64,000 nucleotides of DNA. Origin: Pochonia chlamydosporia 170. Its lineage: Eukaryota > Ascomycota > Sordariomycetes > Hypocreales > Clavicipitaceae. The notes beneath the pieces were generated by a model. It was given only the letters and a program-made list of their open reading frames with translations. It had not been told where the DNA came from and did no database searches. The position numbers and the translations under genes are program-made. The stretch covers positions 124,001 through 188,000 of the forward strand of contig NW_019154044.1 in assembly GCF_001653235.2 (NCBI RefSeq), in the 5' to 3' direction. Numbering within the stretch: the first letter of the stretch is position 1; each line of letters starts with the position of its first letter. Below, one piece after another: positions 57,320 to 64,000 of the stretch.

Positions 57320-58502
57320 CTAAACTTGTACCCCTCCCTTTCCCACGCAGGTAGAGCCAAATTTTTTCACCACCGGGTCTTTTGCCTCTTGGACTGGCTG
57401 CTGCTTTCCCCGTAATTGGTGGCACGCCAGGAAGATGGGTGCCCAAAATACTTCAACCTCAATCGATCCGTTTGATGCTTGACGTGCGTCTCCTAAATGA
57501 TTCGGCGTCGTGGTCCACGGGCCATCACAGTCGAGTGGGCAGCTGACGAATAGGTTCGAGGTGACTAGAGTAAGGACTTTCGTTATCTGCAAACCGGCTG
57601 TAAGCAAGGTGGACTACTACGGGTAGACAAAATCTCACCTTTATCTGGTGAGCCATGGCGCTTGCATGATTCCGCCAGCCCATTGGCGAGCTTGTCGTAC
57701 TCAGAAAGGAGAGCATCAAGACGACTGGTTACCAATGGTGTTACTTCTGGAGGGTTCCCCGGTTCTTCCTGCGCAGGTGCCTGTGGCACAGAGAACGAAG
57801 TCGAACTTTGCGAATCAATACCCAAGTTTTCGGTACTTTGCGTCGACGGCATCTCTCCGGAGTCGCCAGGGGTGTTCCGTTTATCGTCGTCGATGTCGCT
57901 GGAGCTGCTCAGGCTGCCGTGCACGGACGCAATCATTGTCGCAGGGCCACAGGAGGTGCTGGGCGACACCGATGAACCACAGGGTATGCCGTCTGCCGTG
58001 AACCAATATGATGGCATACTCCTCGTCTCAAAACCCGTAAAGCCGATTCTGCTCTCGTCATATGGGGTGGGCATATAATTATGGATGAAGTAGGCATCTG
58101 CTCGTTGCTGTAGAGATATTTGAGGAAAACAAGTGACCTGGAGTGGCACATCATCGGAAGTTGTTGATGGCTATGAGGCAGCTCCTTCATCCGCTAATGA
58201 GACCATAGGTGTCTCTATAAGACTTTCTGTGACGGTTGGGGGTATGGCAGTTGTCGTCTTATTCCCTTTCCCATTCGCGTCGAAAGGTATGAAGCGGAAT
58301 GCGACATCCTGGCGGTTTTTGGATCCGGGGCAGGATCTGCCACTCTTGACGCACCGTTTGCAGGATGGCAATGTTTCATCACACTAAACAAGGTTGGAGT
58401 TAGTCAACACCGCTAGTTTGTCCGCCTGTTTTTATAACGTACCTTGATTCGGCGTTTTCTGCAAGTCTCACAACCCGTCAAGGACCTGCCGGTAAACACC
58501 AT
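57320..58502 (-). CDS. Zn(II)2Cys6 regulator with C-terminal chromo-like module; in-frame TAG
   Basis: Exons are 58502-58443, 58383-57639 and 57597-57320. The first intron (59 nt, GTACGT) falls inside the zinc cluster, as usual. The cluster is complete: CETCRKRRIKCDETLPSC and KRCVKSGRSC. The middle has QVTCFPQISLQQRADAYFIH and SRLDALLSEYDKLANGL, typical of the region after the DNA-binding domain in short Zn2Cys6 proteins. The last exon ends in the module IEVEVFWAPIFLACHQLRG with VVKKFGSTC. An in-frame TAG lies at 58171-58173; it disappears if a 66-nt intron (after ATG|GTCTCA, acceptor CTCCAG near 58140) is removed, but that donor is weak. Otherwise the gene is a nonsense allele. The predicted protein is about 338 residues with the intron. 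Confidence 0.65.
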
Positions 58503-59213
58503 GGTAACAACTGCTTCACTGCTCGAATGCCGAGTCAATGGTTTGAGTATTTCTGTTCACGAAAAAAGACTATTGTGGGCCAAGTCGTGAATCCTTAGGA
58601 TGAATGGGAGAGATGTTTTGGCCGGGGCGCGACAGAGGGTCCCTCGTATTTATAGGTATGTGGACGAACGGATCAGCTTTTGTAGATACAAGGTACCTGG
58701 TCCAACGCCGATAGACAATATGAGAGTCTGAGTCTGGGGAAATAAGCTTGTCAAAACGGATTTGCCCCGATTCAGGGCCAAGGGCAAGATAATCTCACCG
58801 TTTGATGGTGTTGCTTGAACCAAATAGCGAGCTCTACCATCGTCTGGCAAGAAAGCATACTTTCAAAATGATATTCCGAGACTTTCCAAAACAGCGCCTA
58901 GAAGCGAATAATCCAGGTCTTACGAGAGTGAGCACATAGTGAAATCCTGTTCATTTGGTTTGAGGACTTTCGGGCCGGACAATATAGCCATGTCTTATCC
59001 TCCAACAACTTCAATTAATGGCTCTGGGCCAGAGTTTCGTACTCATGGTCCATCAAGCTGAGCACCACTTTGTCAAGCATCGTCATGTCACATACACAAA
59101 AATTGAATGGTCGCCCGGCAGCTGCGATTTATTGTAGCGTTTTTTGGATCAAATTTTGACTCTATATATGCATCGTGTCGTGGAATTCCTTGCCGGCAGC
59201 CCGCCTTACATAG
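58503..59213. other. Upstream region of the Zn2Cys6 regulator
   Basis: Promoter-type sequence and short ORFs only. No further gene was recognised. Confidence 0.5.
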
Positions 59214-59948
59214 TCAAGGTGGCCGGTTTCTAGCCAAACTTTCATCACAACCTGCTCTGCCTAGTCGCTTGGTGATTGTGACCCTGTCGATACCATCACA
59301 ATACCTCTGGATATTCTCATTGAACCAGCGCTGCGCCTCCTCATCGTCACACGAGTCCAAGACATCGTCATCAAGCATAAGCCCCCCATATACATATGAA
59401 ATACTCCACATTGTTAGACTCGATGTCCACATACCTGCCACCGGCTCCCGCACTAATGTTCGAACGAAACTTTGAAGAAGAAGGGCGCCATCCGGGTAGA
59501 ATATATTACCTTCGTGAATGAGTGAATTACCTGACGTCGACTTGAGACGAATGTGGCTGTAAGATGATGGTAATAGCACGATTTTAGCTGTGCTCTTCTC
59601 TTGTGGAGGGAAGAGGAAACATGCTGAATTCCGATCCAGATTGCTATAATCGTTGATGATGCGACGGTAGATTGTTTCTCTCAACCTTCCTTGGTAGAAT
59701 GTCGGGTCAAGTGATCCATACGACCAGGTCCAGTTCCGAAACCTTGCCAATCGCAATTGCTGCACGGCATTATCGAACTGCTCGTCTTCGACGACAAGCA
59801 TGTAGTTCTGTACTAAATTAGCATTGGTATACAGCGTTGACAATGCAGCGCTTACGTCGCAAACAAGTTGGACTCCGAGAGCGGCAATAGCTCTTTCACC
59901 CCAGACCAGAGCCGGGATGGAGCCTAGAGCGGAAGCGATGCATTCCAT
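59214..59948 (-). CDS. Uncharacterised fungal protein family, possibly NTase-like
   Basis: This is an intronless ORF of 244 residues from the ATG at 59948. The pattern MLVVEDEQFDNAVQQL, WSYGSLDP, NDYSNLDRNSACFLFPP, KIVLLPSSYSHI, YPDGALLLQSFVRTLVRE is one I associate with a widespread fungal family annotated as hypothetical. The fold of alternating strands (VLLPSS) and a DExxF near the start recall nucleotidyltransferase-like proteins, but I cannot identify an active site. The sequence is well preserved with no stop or frame change. It neighbours an NTase-fold protein and an atypical kinase. Confidence 0.6.
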   Translation of the reverse strand: MECIASALGSIPALVWGERAIAALGVQLVCDVSAALSTLYTNANLVQNYMLVVEDEQFDNAVQQLRLARFRNWTWSYGSLDPTFYQGRLRETIYRRIINDYSNLDRNSACFLFPPQEKSTAKIVLLPSSYSHIRLKSTSGNSLIHEGNIFYPDGALLLQSFVRTLVREPVAGMWTSSLTMWSISYVYGGLMLDDDVLDSCDDEEAQRWFNENIQRYCDGIDRVTITKRLGRAGCDESLARNRPP

Positions 59949-60602
59949 GAGGCCCAAATAATTTGAAGATGGCTGACCAGGAATTGTTGGGGACAGCGGA
60001 TCGCGGGGTATATATACCCTCTGTCCAAACTGTCACCGTGGTTGCTATGCTCAGAAGGTTCCCCACCAAACCCAAAACCAGCCAGGTTACCATCTTCCAG
60101 TTAGTTGGGATGCCGTGGCGGATTCTGTTTCAAAGATGGCTGGTGATGTCGAAAGAGACCGCCCTGCTACACCAGGATACTGTACCGCAGCACTTGGCCA
60201 TGTTGGCATCCTTCCTCCACAATACTCTTCCCGAAGCTCCATCGATGGATACAGCTGGTGGTAAGCGCAATCAAAAATATGACACTGCAGAGCCAAGCCT
60301 TAGGCGAACGTGTGGACGATTGTTGTGATTCGCCTCAGGATGCATCATCGAGATATCCATCGATGGGCATCGTAGGTTGCTTCCAAATGCACTACAGCGG
60401 CATGCCCTGGTCGCAAATGAATGGCATCCGCCTGATCAAGACAGTTTTATGAAAGCACCCGTATATAAATAGTGGCCAGTTACTTCCGTAAATGCCTGTT
60501 TGAATAACATCTAGCATGAAGCGTTCCATTGACCGTGTTTAAACCAAGCGACCATCTTGGAAACCAACGTCCAATCTTGACTCAATTGGAAACAATTAGA
60601 TC

Positions 60603-61463
60603 ATGCCTCGGCCTAACGCCTCTCTGCCTCTTTCCCCCGAGGAGCTCGCTCAGGCTGTTGCAGATCTCGCGGAATACATGTCTCCGTCACGAGCGAAATT
60701 CAGCATTTGTGGTGGTGCCGCGTCTATGCTTGTTCGAATGCAAAATGGCCTTCCTCTTCGCAGCACCGAGGACATCGACCTAGTTGTTCAACCCACAGCG
60801 GGTGTGACGGCCCAGAGCATCTCAACCTGGCTTTTACAAAACTATCCCACTGCTTTTGTTGCGAAAAAACATTATGGTGTCTCCGTCCCAGCACTTGCGT
60901 TTCATAGATCTGATGGATCTGTTAAACACATTGAGATTGAGATATTCGACGTCAATGCCTGGCCCCAAAGACCTCAATACAACCTTGACAGTCCAGACAA
61001 CGATGTAACTATGGTCTCCATATCAGGCGTCCAGGTTCCTGTCTTCAGTGCTCGCTGGCTTCTCCGCGAGAAGATAATGACGGCTTTTGACCGGCAGGGA
61101 ACAAGGAAGGAGCGATCAGACCTAGACGACGCTTGCGCTCTTCTGGATACCGTAGAGCCGAGCAGCGTCGACTTGACGAACAAGGAGGCGGCGGTCCGAC
61201 ACCTGATCGCGAGGAGGCCGGACGTACGCCAGTCATTGGAGCTCAAAATCGTTTGTCCAGCCGTTCTGGGGATGCCATGGACGTGGAACGAACCGGCTGC
61301 GGTGTACTGGCGATGGGAAAAGGATCAGTTGCGATACCTTGACGCGGATCTTCGACGCCATAAGTTCAAATGGGACGAGATGACACAAGTGTGGTATTTA
61401 ACCGCTGGGGGCCAAGATTGGTTTTACAGCGCGGAGAATGCAGACATTGCACTCTGGACTTAA
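60603..61463 (+). CDS. MNT/AbiEii-type nucleotidyltransferase-fold protein
   Basis: This is an intronless ORF of 286 residues with a good start context (ATTAGATCATG). It shows the minimal nucleotidyltransferase signature: CGGAASMLV (residues 36-44), then RSTEDIDLVVQP where the two Asp residues of DxD bind metal, and a third acidic strand HIEIEIFDVNAW. RWLLREKIMTAFDR with KERSDLDDACALL is the helical region that follows in AbiEii-like proteins. The C-terminus is Trp/Tyr-rich (YWRWEKDQLRYLDADL, GQDWFYSAENAD). Bacterial relatives act in abortive infection or in toxin-antitoxin pairs by nucleotidylating tRNA or proteins; whether the fungal version does so is unknown. Catalytic residues are intact. 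Confidence 0.75.
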   Translation: MPRPNASLPLSPEELAQAVADLAEYMSPSRAKFSICGGAASMLVRMQNGLPLRSTEDIDLVVQPTAGVTAQSISTWLLQNYPTAFVAKKHYGVSVPALAFHRSDGSVKHIEIEIFDVNAWPQRPQYNLDSPDNDVTMVSISGVQVPVFSARWLLREKIMTAFDRQGTRKERSDLDDACALLDTVEPSSVDLTNKEAAVRHLIARRPDVRQSLELKIVCPAVLGMPWTWNEPAAVYWRWEKDQLRYLDADLRRHKFKWDEMTQVWYLTAGGQDWFYSAENADIALWT

Positions 61464-61785
61464 CAACGTACCAGTACTTATTGAGAGAAATATTCAGTCA
61501 TGGTGTAATGCGTTTTATGCTCCATTTTGCATCCTCTGGAGTCACTCCTTGCTCAATCGAGGGACATAGGGCCTATTAAGTCCTCGAAAATACTCTTTTT
61601 CTCGGAGTCTCCTTTTAATAAATGACGGCCCTCACTGGTAATATTTTCTCTCCGTTGTTTCATAGACTGGAATGCGCTGCCAGGTGAAGTTTTAATTGGG
61701 CAAATATTTGCGTATTATAGGCGATTTCGTGTCTTATCTCGCTTCTTGTGCTACTTAGGCGCCATGTCGTAATTGTTCCACCTCC

Positions 61786-62892
61786 TTAATGAACATTCGG
61801 CCTTGGCCATAACTCCTCCCGGAGAGACTCAATTTCCGCTTCCGTTACGCCTTTGGATTCTACGTGGATCAGCTTTGTCGCCGATAAGTACTCAATGGCC
61901 TTATCAAGTTTTGCGTTCAAAAGCTCTTTCGCCGCGTACATCACCCTTAATCCAGCTTGTTCGTCGTTTCTCAATGCCGGCGCGTTTTCGAGACAAAACA
62001 ATAACACGTTTCCTAACGCCCTTGCGTCCCCGGGATATCCTAGAAGCTCCATGCCAATATCGATGAGCATTAGGCGGGCCGGCCCAGCAGCCGCTGCGGA
62101 CGGCTGAAGAAGCGTGTTCCATGGCTTTATGTCACCGTGGACCACCTCACACGCCCCAAGCTCTCGCACCCCTCGGACCAAGCCTTGAAGCTGTTGAAGT
62201 GTGAGGTCCAGGTTACTTCCACTCTTCTTTCTCTTCTTTGCCAAATCCTCGCCGGCATATGGCATGAGGATGCCGACAACCTTCCCGGGTTTCGCGGGGT
62301 GCCAATCAGCCACAACAACGGCAAGAATTGGGACAACACAGAAGCGCCTGGACATCTCCGACTTAGCTTGACTCGCCGGTATTTGGCTCATTTCTATAAG
62401 AGCACTTCGTCTTTCAATTTCAGACTCAATTACAGTCGAGTCGGCATCGGTTTCAATGTACTTCAGTACGCAGTCTTGATCTTTCCAAAAACATCTGTAA
62501 GCTATGGCATCAAGTCGGCGCAGGTTTGTAATGTCCAAGAGTGTGGTCTCGAATTTGTCAGTGGATCTGCAACCATAGTCAAGCATTTCTTTACGCGGCC
62601 ATATTTGAATAGTAAACGAAGCGCCCTGAGGGTCCATCTCATCCGTTTTCCACGCCTCGTCTTCGTCTTCCTGGATGTCGGTGTAATTGATTCCGAGATG
62701 TTTTTCAATCACGCTGGATAACCACTTCAAATCCGGTGTCTCTTCTCCCGCCGTCGAACAGTTTGCTTTGATTCCTACACCATGCCAATCGTCGTTAGCT
62801 GTATCGTACACAGCCGCAGAGCATCCCTCATCAGACTTTATATAGCCGTAGATTGCAACTTTTGGGGCGGTCCGTCGAACACCTGTTGCCAT
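61786..62892 (-). CDS. Atypical protein kinase-like protein
   Basis: This is an intronless ORF of 368 residues from the ATG at 62892. The N-terminal 120 residues are an acidic variable region. The kinase-like part has RLDAIAYRCFWKDQDCVLKY (putative catalytic Lys), VVGILMPYAGEDL as hinge, and the catalytic loop EVVHGDIKPWNTLL with Asp and Asn in the usual places. The metal-binding motif is LMLIDIGMELLG (DIG in place of DFG), followed by a shortened activation segment (YPGDARALGNVLLFCLENA). Key residues for catalysis seem present. The pattern resembles fungal FunK1-like or small serine/threonine kinase-like proteins. It converges on the NTase-fold gene with about 320 bp between stops. Confidence 0.8.
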   Translation of the reverse strand: MATGVRRTAPKVAIYGYIKSDEGCSAAVYDTANDDWHGVGIKANCSTAGEETPDLKWLSSVIEKHLGINYTDIQEDEDEAWKTDEMDPQGASFTIQIWPRKEMLDYGCRSTDKFETTLLDITNLRRLDAIAYRCFWKDQDCVLKYIETDADSTVIESEIERRSALIEMSQIPASQAKSEMSRRFCVVPILAVVVADWHPAKPGKVVGILMPYAGEDLAKKRKKSGSNLDLTLQQLQGLVRGVRELGACEVVHGDIKPWNTLLQPSAAAAGPARLMLIDIGMELLGYPGDARALGNVLLFCLENAPALRNDEQAGLRVMYAAKELLNAKLDKAIEYLSATKLIHVESKGVTEAEIESLREELWPRPNVH

Positions 62893-64000
62893 GTCTGCGA
62901 AGTTTTCTTGTTGACGACTTGACGAACGTAGAGGAAAAAGTGACGTAAAGCGTGAGAGTAAACGAATGAGATGGCCGTGCGAAAACTCGGTTCTTGGCTA
63001 TGGCGGTGATCTGTATTCTTACGCGTGCCGTCCGTGGCATACCTACTCTTTATTTTTCACAACAGATGGTAACTGTGGGGCGCCGCAACCCAGCACAGAG
63101 CATATTCCTGGTCATCACAATTGACACTGAAATGTCTCAGACGCAAGATATCGTCGAAAAAATTTGTGCTTTGTATATTGGTGGCCCCCTTAAGCTGAAC
63201 GCCGAATTCTTGCTTATGTATACTGGCCTGTCACCGTAGGTGGTACCGAGTTGGTAGACTTCTAGAGGTATGGTCTAGAGAGTTAGAAATGGAATCAATA
63301 TGCCTGGCAGTAGCTTACCTCGTCTGTATCCTTTTCATGGCATCCCCATGCTCTCGTCCACTCTGTGTGTTGATTGCACTCCCCTACTTTGGGAGGCTTA
63401 GTAGTCGTTGTGATAAAGGTTACGTTTTGCTGCTATAGAGACAGGATATAATGGAGTCAAACTCGGACAGAGAACCGATGGACACTAATGTATTTAAGTA
63501 CAGTCCTTGCCTTGAGCATTATTGTAGACAACTCAGCTAGTTCTTGGCCACTTGTGTACCACTACCTACTAATGCGCCCATTCCATTCATAAGTGGAAGA
63601 ATACTATATGGATAGAAACACAGACTGGATTTTCATTTTATTTTTTGGCCGTAAGTTGGATGAAACTCGGTTCTCATGAGAGAGCACAGGAAGATGATCC
63701 CAAACATTACCTGCGCCTATATGACAAGGGCTAAGATTTAGGGCTTAGAATAATAATTCCATTTTAGCGATAATCTCTTATGGCATCAAAGATACTTAAT
63801 TCTGTACATCCTGGTTGACCCTCAGGCTCCAAATTATAACCCTCCTTCCGTTAGTGCCTTAGGCTCTCATGGTTGACCTCACGATCCCGGTGTGTAGCCG
63901 ACATCTTAGTACAGCCAGCATCGCGGGCGGGCCTCACCCTGGACCTTATCCGTGTAACGGTCTGTCTCTCCTGAACTTCCCGCATTCCCACCTGCAAGAG
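62893..64000. other. Right end: no gene recognised
   Basis: Upstream flank of the kinase-like gene, then AT-rich sequence. An 81-codon plus ORF (62994-63239) has no recognisable relatives. No repeat edge, tRNA or gene start could be found before the window ends. Confidence 0.5.

Overview
The window looks like an accessory, rearranged block of a filamentous ascomycete genome (Pezizomycotina; probably Sordariomycetes, perhaps Hypocreales). The reasons are short spliceosomal introns of 45-70 nt (GTRNGT donor, CTAAC or CTGAC branch, YAG acceptor), Zn(II)2Cys6 regulators, NACHT NLRs with WD40 or ankyrin repeats, SesA- and HET-S-type death-fold genes, a LaeA-like methyltransferase, a secreted subtilase and a DUF3435 recombinase relic. 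There are no operons; genes lie on both strands and are separated by long stretches with no recognisable content. No database search was run, so family names rest on motif recognition.

Layout. 1-6.3 kb: a NACHT-ankyrin NLR (running off the left edge) lies just downstream of a SesA-like gene, and a second SesA gene lies inverted 2.5 kb away. The two SesA genes share an almost identical 441-bp 3' half carrying a possible amyloid motif. 7.8-10 kb: a dispersed repeat with a 17-bp minisatellite, then a broken DUF3435 (Starship captain-type) recombinase gene. 10.5-15 kb: a dead copy of a Zn2Cys6 regulator, regulator fragments and an unknown two-ORF locus. 18.3-22.1 kb: a frameshifted purine nucleoside phosphorylase-like gene and an APH-type kinase. 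23.3-28.4 kb: LaeA-like methyltransferase copy 1, a CutC relic cut off beside it, and an intact secreted S8 subtilase. 29-36.3 kb: a small chromo-like-module gene, two Zn2Cys6 regulators (one the better-preserved copy of the 10.5-kb relic) and methyltransferase copy 2, which has a 36-nt poly(A) run in an intron. 37.4-41 kb: a complete NWD NACHT-WD40 NLR with four nearly identical WD40 repeats. 41.5-47.9 kb: a PNP fragment, a second minisatellite locus, a decayed C2H2 factor, a HET-S-like gene with one reading-frame break, scraps of another NLR and a four-knuckle CCHC protein with a HET-S-motif-like N-terminus. 48.8-50.3 kb: an F-box/LRR pseudogene. 52-55.3 kb: a divergent pair, a DUF7924-type protein and a CK1-like kinase. 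56-58.5 kb: two more genes with the chromo-like module, one of them a Zn2Cys6 regulator. 59.2-62.9 kb: an unknown family protein, an MNT/AbiEii-type nucleotidyltransferase-fold protein and an atypical kinase.

How it fits together. Most identifiable genes belong to fungal nonself-recognition and programmed-cell-death repertoires: NLR receptors, SesA and HET-S effectors, PNP domains, NTase and kinase proteins. Around them are segmental duplications, gene-conversion-like tracts and a mobile-element relic. The overall picture is a birth-and-death immune-type cluster in which roughly half the loci are already broken. Several breaks are single-base, so assembly error must be excluded before calling them all pseudogenes.
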